NCBI GenBank assembly: GCA_032355985.1
Contig: JAUKVZ010000002.1
Span: 310,001 to 374,000, forward strand
Source: Sarcodiotheca gaudichaudii
Taxonomy: Eukaryota; Rhodophyta; Florideophyceae; Gigartinales; Solieriaceae
Reading direction: 5' to 3'
Length of the DNA: 64,000 bases
Part shown: one piece after another, positions 40,888 through 50,133 of the stretch
Layout: each line of letters begins with the position of its first letter
Position numbering within the stretch: the stretch's first letter is position 1
Program-made: the position numbers and the translations under genes
Notes under the pieces: model-generated
What the model was told of the DNA's origin: nothing
The model's input: only the letters and a program-made list of their open reading frames with translations
Database searches by the model: none

Positions 40888-43690
40888 CCTGACGCGCCGT
40901 GCACATGCGCTGCTTACAAAGGCGATGGAGATCGCCGATCCTGACGAACGCCGGAGCTTCGTCGATGAAGCGTGTGGCGAGGATGTTGAGCTTCGCGAAC
41001 GCATGCAGGCGCTGCTCAGGGCCCTGGAAGAGGAACCAAGCTTCCTCGAAACTCCTGCACTTGAGCGGAGCGCAGAAGGCGCCATTCCCTCCCCTGCCGT
41101 CATCGGCGGTTATCAGATCGTTCGCGCTATCGGCGTCGGCGGCATGGCGACCGTATATGAAGCGATGCAGGAGCATCCGCAGCGTCGGGTCGCGCTGAAG
41201 GTGATGCGCCATGCTCTGACGCAGACATCCGCCGTCGAGCGTTTTCGCTTCGAGACCGAAGTGCTGGCGAGCCTTCGCCATCCGTGCATCGCTCAGATTT
41301 ATGAGGCAAGCGCCAGCGATGACGGGCACGGCGTATCGACCCCCTACTTTGCGATGGAGTTCATTCCCGATGCGCTTCCGGTCACGGCGTATGCGAAGTC
41401 GCATGAGATGTCATTGCAGGATCGATTGGAAATGCTGCTGCCGATCCTTGATGCCGTGCATCACGGGCACCAGCTGGGTGTGATTCATCGCGATCTGAAG
41501 CCTGGGAATATACTCGTCGATGGCGAGGGGAATCCGAAGGTGATCGACTTTGGGATTGCGCGCTCGGCGGATCCGAAAGGCGAACGGCTCACTCAGGAGG
41601 ACAGCGGCGAGCGCATCATCGGCACGCTCAACTACATGAGCCCGGAGCAGCACGAAGGTGTGGCCGCCGGACTCGACATTCGCACCGATATTTATTCGTT
41701 GGGCGCGTTGCTGTACGAGCTTGTCTGCGAGCGGTTGCCGCATGATCTCACCAACGTTGGATTTGCAGATGCCGCACGCATCGTGCGGGATGCGTCGCCG
41801 GATCGACCGAGCGCGGTGAAACCTCAGGTCAAAGGTGATCTTGAGGCGGTGATGCTCAAGGCTCTGGATCCGGATCGATATCGGCGATACCAGACCGTGC
41901 CGCAGCTCGCGGCGGACATTCGACGGTACTTGAACAACGAACCCGTGCTGGCGCGCCCTGCAACGACTGTATACCGGCTTCGAAAGTTCGCACAACGCCG
42001 GCGCGGGCTGGTGACATCCATTGCGGCTGTGTCGCTGGCGATCGTTCTTGGTGTGATCGCCACGGCTCGCCAGGCTGTGATCGCGACGCACGCACGAGAT
42101 CGGGAGCGTGAGCAACGCATGCTCGCTGAGCAACGCGAAGAGGAACTGGCGCTCGTGGCCGATTTTCAGTCCCAGCAGCTTGCCGATCTCGATGTGCGCG
42201 CCATGGCGGAGGGCATGCGTGAAGAGATTGTGCGGCGTCATCAGGAAGCGGCCGCAGTCGCTGACGCATCAGAAGGTCTCGACAGTGACTCCCTTCAATA
42301 TCAACTCGATGTCATCAACATGATTGACGTGGCGCGTGTCTCAGTTGACGAGCACCTGCTGGAGTGCTCCCGGGAAGCTATCGATCAACAGTTCGCCGAT
42401 CAGCCGTTGATTCGCGCGAGGCTGCTCTTCACACTGGCGGGCACTGCGAATGATCTGGCGCTCTGGGATCGAGCGGAGGAATCGCTCTACGGCGCCATCG
42501 ATATTCGCGAGGCCGAATTGGGATCGGATGATCCCGAAACGCTGGAGTGCGTCCATGCCCTGGCTGCGCTGCGGCTCTCTCAGGGGCGCATTGAAGACTC
42601 GCTGCCGCTGATGGATCGAGTGGTTGAGGGTCGCCGACGATCGCTTGGTCCGGAGCATCCGGAGACCCTGAACGCGATGAGCAATCGTGCGCATCTGCTG
42701 CGTCGTTTCGGCCGCGGCAAGGAGGCAGAGCAGGTCTATCGCGATCTTCTTGCGATCAACGAACGAATCGGCGGCCCGGACATGGAGGAAACGATCGAGG
42801 CGCTGAACAACCTCGCAGTCTGCCTGGCGCTGCAGCATGAGCTTGACGAAGCAGGCGAGCTATGGCGGGAGGCGCTGGCGCGACGCCGCCGTGCGTATGG
42901 ACCGGATCATCCTCACATCGCTGTGCTTGTCGCCAATCTCGGTCGCATGATGATGGAGAAGGGGCAGTTCGAGGAGGCGGAGCCCTACCTGCGCGAGTCG
43001 CTGGAGAAACGGAGGGAGCGCTATGGCGATGATCATCCATCAACTCTTGCGGCCGCACACAGTTACGGGGTGTCCCTGCGAACACTCGGGCGATACGAAG
43101 AAGCCGAAAGACAACTGAACGACGTGATTGCGCGCCGCGAGCAGATGATCGGCGCCGAGCATCCCAACACGCTTGAATCGCGTACCGCTCTGGGCGATGT
43201 GTATCTGGCTCAGGAGCGCTTTATTGACGCCGAAACGATTCACCGACAGACGCTTGAGGCACGGCTGCGTGTGCTTGGCGAGACTTCGGATTCGACATTC
43301 GAGTCGATGAGTGACGTGAGCGAGGCGCTCATCGGACAGGAGCGCTTTGAGGAGGCTCTTCAGTTGATGGTGGAGGCGGTCGCGATGGCGCGGGAAACCT
43401 TCGACGAAGGGACCTTCAGGATCGGACTGCTCCTTGGCGTGCAGGCGCATGCTCTTGTCGGACTTGAGCGGTGGAACGAGGCGGCGCCCGTTGCGATCGA
43501 GTCGTACGACATTCATGTGGATGCGATGGGCGCCCTCCATGAGCGGACTGCGGGTATGGCGCTGCTGACGGCGGAGATCCATGATGCGCTGGATGCTTTG
43601 GATCCCGGCGCCGGGCATGACGCCGAAGCAGCGCGCTGGCGGGAACGGGCGGCCGGTGACCTCACCGAAGAATCCCCAGCAGGCCGCTGA
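40874..43690 (+). CDS. Membrane Ser/Thr protein kinase with TPR repeats
   Basis: 938 residues. N-terminal helical lead (1-75) with ALLTKAMEIADPDERRSFVDEACG, then the kinase domain: IGVGGMATVYEA, VALKVM, HRDLKPGN, DFGIARS, GTLNYMSPEQHEG. The membrane helix is at about 375-397 (LVTSIAAVSLAIVLGVIATAR). After it come at least seven TPR-type repeats (about 520-900), with GRGKEAEQVYRDLLAINERIGGP and RYEEAERQLNDVIARREQMIG as clear examples. The repeats have a 42-residue kinesin-light-chain-like period. It is expected to work on the co-transcribed ECF sigma factor. GGAGG precedes two adjacent ATGs (40874, 40877). Confidence 0.92.
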   Translation: MMGNDLTRRAHALLTKAMEIADPDERRSFVDEACGEDVELRERMQALLRALEEEPSFLETPALERSAEGAIPSPAVIGGYQIVRAIGVGGMATVYEAMQEHPQRRVALKVMRHALTQTSAVERFRFETEVLASLRHPCIAQIYEASASDDGHGVSTPYFAMEFIPDALPVTAYAKSHEMSLQDRLEMLLPILDAVHHGHQLGVIHRDLKPGNILVDGEGNPKVIDFGIARSADPKGERLTQEDSGERIIGTLNYMSPEQHEGVAAGLDIRTDIYSLGALLYELVCERLPHDLTNVGFADAARIVRDASPDRPSAVKPQVKGDLEAVMLKALDPDRYRRYQTVPQLAADIRRYLNNEPVLARPATTVYRLRKFAQRRRGLVTSIAAVSLAIVLGVIATARQAVIATHARDREREQRMLAEQREEELALVADFQSQQLADLDVRAMAEGMREEIVRRHQEAAAVADASEGLDSDSLQYQLDVINMIDVARVSVDEHLLECSREAIDQQFADQPLIRARLLFTLAGTANDLALWDRAEESLYGAIDIREAELGSDDPETLECVHALAALRLSQGRIEDSLPLMDRVVEGRRRSLGPEHPETLNAMSNRAHLLRRFGRGKEAEQVYRDLLAINERIGGPDMEETIEALNNLAVCLALQHELDEAGELWREALARRRRAYGPDHPHIAVLVANLGRMMMEKGQFEEAEPYLRESLEKRRERYGDDHPSTLAAAHSYGVSLRTLGRYEEAERQLNDVIARREQMIGAEHPNTLESRTALGDVYLAQERFIDAETIHRQTLEARLRVLGETSDSTFESMSDVSEALIGQERFEEALQLMVEAVAMARETFDEGTFRIGLLLGVQAHALVGLERWNEAAPVAIESYDIHVDAMGALHERTAGMALLTAEIHDALDALDPGAGHDAEAARWRERAAGDLTEESPAGR

Positions 43691-43852
43691 AACCGCGATT
43701 TCAGGAAAATTCAAGAGACGTTGGCGCAAAGCGATGCGGCAGGACGCGTCGTCCTTTGAACCGGTCGTGTCGAGTGAGCTGGCTCGGACTCGAAGGCGTT
43801 CTTCGAGCCGCACCAGCGCTCTGCGTGGACGACCCCGACAGAGGACAGTCTC

Positions 43853-45763
43853 ATGGATTCTTCTACAACCACTTTCGTTTCGCGCAGGAAGCGGGCCCGG
43901 GTGTACGGGCCGCCGGCGGCGCTCGTGCTTGCCTGCGGCTCGATCGGCTTTGCCGGCCTGATCAACCCCGGCGGCGATGGATACATCTGGTCCGGCGCCG
44001 TCAATGACAGCTGGCAGGTCGGCGGCAACTGGACGGGCGGCAGCGTTCCGAGCGATGACGATCATGTCGTTGTCGACAACGGACCGACGAACGCGCTGCT
44101 TCAGGCGCACTCGGCGGACCTGGCTTCGCTCTATGTCGGCGGCGCTCGCGCTGTCTCAAACAACGGTTACCAGCTTCGTGTTCGCGAAGGTGATGGGTCG
44201 ACGACGGTCGTTGGGCTTGACTCGCGCATCTTCGTCACGGGCGTTGCTCTCAATGGCATCGGATTCTGGACGAACGAGCTGGAGCTCGATAATGACGCCA
44301 GGCTGATCATGAGCGGCGGCCGCACCCGTGTGGATGGCCAGCTCACGCTGATGGATGATGCGCGCATTGTCGGCCACGGCAGCGTGGAGATCGTCTCCGG
44401 CAATCCTGCGGCGCTGAATGGCTTGAATGGCCTGTCGATCAACGCCACCGGCGGCGAGCTTGCCCTGAGTGTTGACGGCGGCGGCTCACTGCTCTTCCCC
44501 CCCACCGTCAACGTCGTGGATCCGGGAGCGTCGCTCTACGTCGATGCGCCCCTCTTCGCTCCTGCGGATGACATGTTCATGGGTGAGGGCGCCATGATTG
44601 AGTTCGAACAGGCCTGGTCGATCGACGGGACGCTCGAAGCGGCCCCCGGAGTGGGCCAGAGCGCTTCGATCGCCGGCGCCGAAATGACTGTGCACGGCGG
44701 GATCGATGTCGCATCGGGCGTGCTTTTCATGCAGGCTCCAGTTCAGTTTGGAACCGGCTCTTCTTCATCCGTCGCAGGCCTTGGGCAGATGGTGATTGAG
44801 GGTGAGCATGGCGCCGCGCCGGGAAGTGAGATTGGTGTGGGATTCGGCAGCAGCCTGCGCTTTGATGGCCAACTGCCGCCCGGCCCGGCATTCGGCGCCG
44901 ATGTTTCACTCTCCGCCGGCGCGCTGGAAGTGAACAACCCGCAACCGAGCGTGTGGCGCATGAGCGGTGATCTGACGCTTGGAAGCATCTTCGGCATTCG
45001 CTCGAGCCTTGACGGCGATGCGCTGATGCGTCTGACGGCGCACGTCGACCTGCCCGGTCTGGGAGGCGTCATCAACAATCACACGCAGCTTTGGCCGACC
45101 GCGACGATGGATCTCGCGCAGGCTTCCACGCGTCTGATTGTCAATGGCGTCCTCAGCCAGCTCAATGGCGCGCACATCTACGGAGACGGCCAGATCGAGA
45201 TCGCAGAGACGGGCGAGATGCGCGTCACCGAGCCGGTCAATCTGGACGTCGATGTGATGAACGCCGGTGAGTTTGGCGTGAACGCTGATGGCGCGCTTGT
45301 CGGATACGCATACATCGACGGCGACTACGTGCAGGAGTCAACGGGGCGCCTGGTCGTCGAGATGCAGGAGTTCGCTCCGACGGAGCGTGATGTCTATGAG
45401 ACTTCCGGCAGCGCCACACTCAGTGGTGAGCTCTTCGTGAATCTGATCGCTGGATACGAGCCGACGATCGGCGACACGTTTGAAGTCTTTTTCGCCAACA
45501 GTGGTCTTTCCGGCACGTTCGACTCGCTGGCCGGCGACCCGGGATTCGCCGTTTCGTATCCCGGCAATACGGTCGTGCTGACGTATGTCGGGCTCAATCC
45601 CTGCCCCGCTGATCTCAATGGTGATGGCCATGTCGGGGCCGCCGACATCGCCGAACTTCTGTCCTTCTGGGGTGAGGCCGGAAACAGCGACATTGATGGC
45701 GACGGGGACACGAACGCTCTGGATCTGGCCATTCTCCTCGGATTCTGGGGCCCGTGCCCCTGA
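43853..45763 (+). CDS. Large secreted beta-helical surface protein with dockerin-like tail
   Basis: 636 residues. A charged start (SRRKRARVYG) and a hydrophobic stretch (PAALVLACGSIGFAGL) make a signal anchor. The body is Gly/Ala/Val-rich with repeated short strands (WSGAVNDSWQVGGNWTGGSVPSDDD near the N-terminus, which is the G8/autotransporter-like lead seen in planctomycete surface proteins), consistent with a right-handed beta-helix. The last 50 residues are two Asp-rich loops (DLNGDGHVGAADIAEL, DIDGDGDTNALDLAIL) ending GFWGPCP, the same C-terminal signature as the LamG protein and the haloperoxidase. Function unknown; it may be an adhesin or matrix protein. Confidence 0.75.
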   Translation: MDSSTTTFVSRRKRARVYGPPAALVLACGSIGFAGLINPGGDGYIWSGAVNDSWQVGGNWTGGSVPSDDDHVVVDNGPTNALLQAHSADLASLYVGGARAVSNNGYQLRVREGDGSTTVVGLDSRIFVTGVALNGIGFWTNELELDNDARLIMSGGRTRVDGQLTLMDDARIVGHGSVEIVSGNPAALNGLNGLSINATGGELALSVDGGGSLLFPPTVNVVDPGASLYVDAPLFAPADDMFMGEGAMIEFEQAWSIDGTLEAAPGVGQSASIAGAEMTVHGGIDVASGVLFMQAPVQFGTGSSSSVAGLGQMVIEGEHGAAPGSEIGVGFGSSLRFDGQLPPGPAFGADVSLSAGALEVNNPQPSVWRMSGDLTLGSIFGIRSSLDGDALMRLTAHVDLPGLGGVINNHTQLWPTATMDLAQASTRLIVNGVLSQLNGAHIYGDGQIEIAETGEMRVTEPVNLDVDVMNAGEFGVNADGALVGYAYIDGDYVQESTGRLVVEMQEFAPTERDVYETSGSATLSGELFVNLIAGYEPTIGDTFEVFFANSGLSGTFDSLAGDPGFAVSYPGNTVVLTYVGLNPCPADLNGDGHVGAADIAELLSFWGEAGNSDIDGDGDTNALDLAILLGFWGPCP

Positions 45764-45804
45764 TCCGGACGCGGCCTGACCCACGAATCCCGCGTCACAC
45801 CTGG

Positions 45805-45840
45805 GAGCCCTCGTTCAACATTGAGCGAGGGCTCTTTCTA
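45805..45840 (+). terminator. Terminator of the large surface-protein gene
   Basis: GAGCCCTCG (45805-45813) and CGAGGGCTC (45826-45834) form a 9-bp stem, extended by an inner TCAA/TTGA pair, and are followed by TTTCT. It lies 41 bases after the surface-protein stop codon and just before the end of the convergent tautomerase gene, so it may work for both strands. Confidence 0.8.
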
Positions 45841-46068
45841 TGCGCCGTCTTCCGTCGGCTTTTCGCCGGTAGCCGCTCGCTTTCGATACTCCGAGGTAAG
45901 CATGCCGGCGAATCCCCAGTTCTCTTCATCGATCTCGTCGATGACGATGTGCGTGTGCTGGGGGCTCTTTCCCAGCACGCGCTGGAGCGTGGATGTGAAC
46001 TCCTGGACGATTTCCGCTTTCTGCTCCGTCGTGATGGCGGGCGTAACACGCAGATTGATGTACGGCAT
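45838..46068 (-). CDS. 4-oxalocrotonate tautomerase-like small enzyme
   Basis: 76 residues. The mature N-terminus would be Pro2 (PYINLRVTPAITTEQK), the catalytic base of this superfamily. The beta-alpha-beta pattern with VIDEIDEENWGFAG, and the small size, fit the tautomerase family (PF01361 type). It would catalyse keto-enol tautomerisation of small acids. The conserved PxxxxxxE spacing and the final GEKPTEDGA tail are unremarkable. GAGG lies 5 bases before ATG 46068. The open frame continues upstream without start signals. Confidence 0.85.
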   Translation of the reverse strand: MPYINLRVTPAITTEQKAEIVQEFTSTLQRVLGKSPQHTHIVIDEIDEENWGFAGMLTSEYRKRAATGEKPTEDGA

Positions 46069-46181
46069 AGAAACCTCCCAATGCGCGCATGTGATCAAAC
46101 GGATCTTGCATGCGCATGAAAACGCCGCGGCTGGCGCGGCGTGGTGGATCTGTTCAGTTGTGAAGAAGCACGCGGGACGTT

Positions 46182-46814
46182 TCAATCAGCGCGATTGAAG
46201 ACATAGGATCCGATCTTCTCGCTGTGCCCGGACGCGCTGCTTGTGAACTCGACTGTCCAGCGATCGTCAGTGATGAAGCGCATGTCGACGCGATATCGAT
46301 CAGCGCCTTCAACCGTGCGAACTTCGTCGAAGATGAACCGGCTGCCATCTCCCACGGCACGTCCTTTGAATCTGCTGATCACCGGCGTGTTGCTCGACCA
46401 TGCGGTGAGCGTCAGGCCGATACCCGGTTCGGCGGCAAAGAGCATTGATCCGACAACGATCTCCGTCTCGCCGCCCTGCGTGACCCGATCTGTCAGATCC
46501 AGCATGAGGTGATAATCATGTTCAATGACTCCGGCAGCGATGCCGGTGGCTTTCCTGCGGTGCTCACCGGGCGGATCGTTCCAGCCATCGAAATCCCATG
46601 CTCCGACGAATCGGGACAGGGCCATGCGATCCTGATCGATCTCATTGTCGACGCCGGACATATCGATCGCGCTGACGCGCGCCGGTCTTTGATAGTCCGA
46701 AGCGTCGGACCTGGCGCCCGGGCCACTTTCGCAACCGGTCATCAGCGCCGCTGCGGCAAAGAGCGCGACCGCGCAGGACGAAGTCAGCCGATGCGATGTG
46801 AATGTGCTCGTCAT
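46182..46814 (-). CDS. Lipoprotein of the DUF1579-like type
   Basis: 210 residues. The signal peptide ends in lipobox ALMTGC, so the protein is lipidated. The rest is beta-rich and resembles DUF1579: LSRFVGAWDFDGWNDPPG, MLDLTDRVTQGG, VGSMLFAAEPGIGLTLTAW and RYRVDMRFITDDRWTVEF. The match is weaker than for the gene at 16813. The function is unknown; such proteins may bind lipids or envelope ligands. AGGAGG lies 5 bases before ATG 46814. It sits 19 bp downstream of the glycine-zipper lipoprotein on the same strand. Confidence 0.7.
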   Translation of the reverse strand: MTSTFTSHRLTSSCAVALFAAAALMTGCESGPGARSDASDYQRPARVSAIDMSGVDNEIDQDRMALSRFVGAWDFDGWNDPPGEHRRKATGIAAGVIEHDYHLMLDLTDRVTQGGETEIVVGSMLFAAEPGIGLTLTAWSSNTPVISRFKGRAVGDGSRFIFDEVRTVEGADRYRVDMRFITDDRWTVEFTSSASGHSEKIGSYVFNRAD

Positions 46815-46833
46815 GTTGACCTCCTGTCGCAGC

Positions 46834-47124
46834 TTAGTAGCCGGACCCTTCGCCGTATCGGATGTCCTGCTGCCTCTCGGCCGCTCGTTTGTTCTGATCG
46901 CCGATGACGCCGCCGACCACGGCGCCGCTGACGGCGCCGATCGCGGCGCCGGCGCCCGCATCACCGGTCAGTGAGCCGATCGCCAGACCACCAAGAGCGC
47001 CGATGGCGCCTCCGGAAAGGGCGCCTTCGCCGGCGTTATTACATCCGGCGGCAAGGGCCAGCGAGGATGCCGCACATGCGATGACGATCGAGCGGCGGTT
47101 CGGTAGCGCAAACATGCGTTTCAT
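46834..47124 (-). CDS. Glycine-zipper lipoprotein
   Basis: 96 residues. The signal peptide ends in LALAAGC (lipobox). The rest is dominated by Gly/Ala/Val repeats, GALSGGAIGALGGLAIGSLTG and AAIGAVSGAVVGGVIG, which is the glycine-zipper motif of envelope-associated small proteins (OmpA-like, YMGG/Gly-zip families) that insert in or lie on membranes, then a polar tail QNKRAAERQQDI. GGGAG lies about 6 bases before the ATG at 47124. Its role may be envelope stress, like the E. coli SlyB/YcfJ group, but this is inference. Confidence 0.8.
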   Translation of the reverse strand: MKRMFALPNRRSIVIACAASSLALAAGCNNAGEGALSGGAIGALGGLAIGSLTGDAGAGAAIGAVSGAVVGGVIGDQNKRAAERQQDIRYGEGSGY

Positions 47125-47299
47125 GATGTGACTCCCTATTCTTTCCACCCACGCACGGGCGACACCCGTACGGATGCCGGAGAGTCTAACTTGGGCGATG
47201 GGCGGGTGCATCCAACGATCGTCCGGGAGACGTTGCGGCTTCTGCTGGACAGCCTGGCGATTTTCGACGGGCATCGACTGCACATGAGGTGAAGACCTG

Positions 47300-47929
47300 A
47301 TGATTGAACAAGCCGAGTTCGCCACGTTCGTCGCCGCACTCTTTTCGATCATGAATCCGATCGGCAATGTCGGAATCTTCGCAGCCCTGACGCCTGATCG
47401 GACATCGGCTCAGGTGCGGCGCACCGCATGGAGCTGCGCGCTGGCCGTGGTGATCACCCTGCTTATCACCACCTGGGCCGGACCTGTCATTCTCAAGTTC
47501 TTTGGCGTGACCGTGGCGTCGCTCCAGGCGGCAGGCGGCCTGATCCTGATCATGATCGGTCTGAACATGTTGTTCAATCGATCGTCACACCAGCACACGC
47601 CGGGTGAGATCGCAGATGCGCAGGCGCAATCATCGATCGCCGTCGTGCCGATGGCCATTCCGATCGTCGCCGGTCCGGGGACGATGGTGACCGTGATTCT
47701 CGCGGCGCAAAAGCATCACACTGTGGCGAACAAGATCGAGATATCACTGGTGATCGTGGCGGCCTCCGCTGTGTGCGGCGCATTGTTCAGCTTTGCAGGC
47801 GCCATTTCCAAGGCGATTGGTCGCTCGGGCATGGGTGTCGTCACACGAGTGATGGGGATGATCATCGCGGCCATCGCCATGGGCATGCTCGCCGAGGGGC
47901 TCAGCAAAATGCTGCCGGGCCTCGCCTGA
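47300..47929 (+). CDS. MarC family integral membrane protein
   Basis: 209 residues with six predicted membrane helices. The motifs FATFVAALFSIMNPIGNVGIF, FGVTVASLQAAGGLILIMIGL and VVPMAIPIVAGPGTMVTVIL are diagnostic of the MarC/UPF0056 family. The family is named after the multiple antibiotic resistance locus but has no proven transport role in E. coli. SD GAGG lies 9 bases before the ATG. It is divergent from the glycine-zipper gene (47124) and monocistronic. Confidence 0.92.
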   Translation: MIEQAEFATFVAALFSIMNPIGNVGIFAALTPDRTSAQVRRTAWSCALAVVITLLITTWAGPVILKFFGVTVASLQAAGGLILIMIGLNMLFNRSSHQHTPGEIADAQAQSSIAVVPMAIPIVAGPGTMVTVILAAQKHHTVANKIEISLVIVAASAVCGALFSFAGAISKAIGRSGMGVVTRVMGMIIAAIAMGMLAEGLSKMLPGLA

Positions 47930-48148
47930 ATCGATCGCCCGGGTCCCGAATCGATTATGGCGGCATGGAACCGGACATTACGATCCGAGGGCCACACACC
48001 CACTGATTGATTCAGCCTCTTAAAGGATGCGCGCCATCGAGCCGACTCCACACGGTGATGCAATCACGCAGTCCGCGGCCGTGATTCCTCCGTGAAAAGC
48101 ACTCCCTGCCTGCCAGCCGCTGGCGTATTTGACGATGCGGCGCCTAGA

Positions 48149-48640
48149 ATGGGCACGTTCATGCGATCCAGAATCTCCATCCTGTTGATTATTTTCAGCG
48201 CGATGTGTGCAGCGTTGGTCGCAGGCGCATCGGCGCTCGCCACGCAGGAGAACACGGGCGCCCGCATCATGCAGGCGCATACGCATGTCCATTTGCATGT
48301 GCACGGCGGAGTCGCACACACATACTCGCATGCCCATGCACACGCCCCCGCGCAGAACGCGAAGTATACGGACGACATGGCGCTCCAGAGCCTCCGTCCG
48401 CTTGCCGAACACGAGCATGTGCATTGCACCGACTGCAGGCTTCATCATGCGGCGCCGTTGACATATGTCGGTACGAGCGCGCCACGAAAGGGAAGCAACT
48501 CGCTTTCTCCGGCGTCAATCGCACGCAGCCTGCCGCCATTAGAGCGCAAGGCTCGCATTGACCGAACCCTGCCCGATCGAACCGATGTTGACCCCGCGCG
48601 AGAATTGATCGGGCTACGGACGATCGTGCTCCAGACGTAG
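48149..48640 (+). CDS. Small exported His-rich protein upstream of the metal-efflux operon
   Basis: 163 residues. A signal sequence (ISILLIIFSAMCAALVAGASALA) predicts export. Residues 45-65 are extremely His-rich (HTHVHLHVHGGVAHTYSHAHAHAP), and further His/Cys occurs in HEHVHCTDCRLHH. Such tracts bind Ni, Zn, Co or Cu. No family is recognised. ATG 48161 is an alternative start. It is followed after 77 bp by the outer membrane factor of the efflux operon, so a periplasmic metal-binding or metal-sensing helper is the likeliest role. Confidence 0.65.
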   Translation: MGTFMRSRISILLIIFSAMCAALVAGASALATQENTGARIMQAHTHVHLHVHGGVAHTYSHAHAHAPAQNAKYTDDMALQSLRPLAEHEHVHCTDCRLHHAAPLTYVGTSAPRKGSNSLSPASIARSLPPLERKARIDRTLPDRTDVDPARELIGLRTIVLQT

Positions 48641-48717
48641 TTGCCAGCTCCGGATATGTCGTGCTGCGCTTTGTTGCAGCGTGATTCAATCCTGTCCTAC
48701 GCAACTGGAGCGAACAT

Positions 48718-50133
48718 TTGCATGCCAATTCATTGCGGCTCGGCGCGCTTGTAGCGCTGACACTGTCGCTGTCGGGCTGCCAAACATATGAGGCGGATCC
48801 ACTCGATGCGCCCGCGCATCGAAGCGCTTGGCTTGCGCGTACAGCCGCTGATGAGCCTGTTCAGGACTTCGCGCGTCGCTTGGCCGACCAGGGACATGAG
48901 GCGGCCGCGTCGTTCGATCCTGCGGACGGGCTGACGCTCGCCGAAGGTGAACTTGTCGCGCTGGTATTTAATCCTGACCTGAGGATCGCTCGGCTGAAGG
49001 TAGGAATCACTGGAGCGCAGGCCGAGTATGCGGGCCTTTGGGAGGATCCGCGTCTCTCGCTCGATGTGCTGTATGTCACAGAGAGCGTGCCCGACCGCTG
49101 GGTCGTGACGCCCGGCCTTGCGATCACCATTCCAATCTCCGGCCGCCTGGAAGCAGAGCAGGCCCGCGCCGACGCTGCGCTTCGAGCGGAGCTTCAGCGC
49201 GTGGCCGCGGAGGAATGGCGCGTTCGCCACGCAGTCCGCATGGCCTGGCTGGATTGGTCGGCGGCGATGCTTCGGATGGAAGAGACGACTGCATTGCTCG
49301 AATCCCTCGGAGCCCTGACTGCCTCCACGGAGCGACTCGCTGAGGCGGGCGAAATGATTCAAACGGAGGCTGCCCTGTTCACCATTGAGGAGGGACAGCG
49401 CCTGCTCGAGCTTCGCCGACGTGAAGGAAACGCAAGAGAGCTTGAGCAGCGTCTTCGTTCACTGATGGGCCTGGCGCCACATGCGCCTCTTTCACTCATT
49501 CCGGCCATGGAGGTTGATGCGTCGCCCGTGGAGCCTCACAACGACTTCGTGACGGATCGAAATCCCACGCTGTCGCAGTTGCGGCTTTCGTATGACGTAG
49601 CCGAACGCACGCTGGAGCGGGAGATTCGAAAGCAATATCCGGACTTGACGATCGGACCGCTGTACGAGACGGATCAGGGACAGTCGCGCATCGGCTTCCT
49701 TGGCGGGATTCCCCTGCCGATCTTCAATGCGAATCAACAGGGCATTGCCGAGGCGAAAGCTGAGCGCTCACTGGCGCGAGCTGCGTACGAGACTGCTCTT
49801 GAGCGACTGGTCGGTGATGCCGCACGCGCCTGGATTCGATTCTCATCGGCGCGCGACATGAGACTGGACCTGTCCGACTCTCTTGCGCCGTTGATCGATC
49901 GACAACTCGAAGACGCCCGCCGGCTGCTGGCGATTGGCGAAAGCGGCGGCCTGATCCTTCTGGAGAGTCTTGTTCGCGCTCAGGCGCTGAAGCTGGAACT
50001 GATTGACGTACGCCTCGAAGAGCAGTCGGCGCTGGCCGAGTTGGCTTTCATCGAAGGCCCAAAACCTGCGACCACGGCGACCGATGAAGCGGCTGCATCG
50101 ACATCAGATGCGCACATGGAGACGGCACAGTGA
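48718..50133 (+). CDS. Outer membrane efflux protein (CzcC/TolC family) lipoprotein
   Basis: 471 residues. Lipobox SLSGC with Cys21. Two OEP repeats of coiled-coil helices are seen: LTLAEGELVALVFNPDLRIARLKV and ARLAWIRFSSARD-type segments, with GLAITIPISGRLEAEQARADAAL typical of the first TolC strand-helix. The repeat LIDRQLEDARRLLAIGESGGLILLESLVRAQALK matches the C-terminal arm of CzcC/CusC. It forms the outer membrane channel of the tripartite pump. TTG start at 48718 with GGAG 8-9 bases upstream; an ATG is not available in frame. Coupled to the fusion-protein gene through a GTGA overlap. Confidence 0.9.
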   Translation: MHANSLRLGALVALTLSLSGCQTYEADPLDAPAHRSAWLARTAADEPVQDFARRLADQGHEAAASFDPADGLTLAEGELVALVFNPDLRIARLKVGITGAQAEYAGLWEDPRLSLDVLYVTESVPDRWVVTPGLAITIPISGRLEAEQARADAALRAELQRVAAEEWRVRHAVRMAWLDWSAAMLRMEETTALLESLGALTASTERLAEAGEMIQTEAALFTIEEGQRLLELRRREGNARELEQRLRSLMGLAPHAPLSLIPAMEVDASPVEPHNDFVTDRNPTLSQLRLSYDVAERTLEREIRKQYPDLTIGPLYETDQGQSRIGFLGGIPLPIFNANQQGIAEAKAERSLARAAYETALERLVGDAARAWIRFSSARDMRLDLSDSLAPLIDRQLEDARRLLAIGESGGLILLESLVRAQALKLELIDVRLEEQSALAELAFIEGPKPATTATDEAAASTSDAHMETAQ

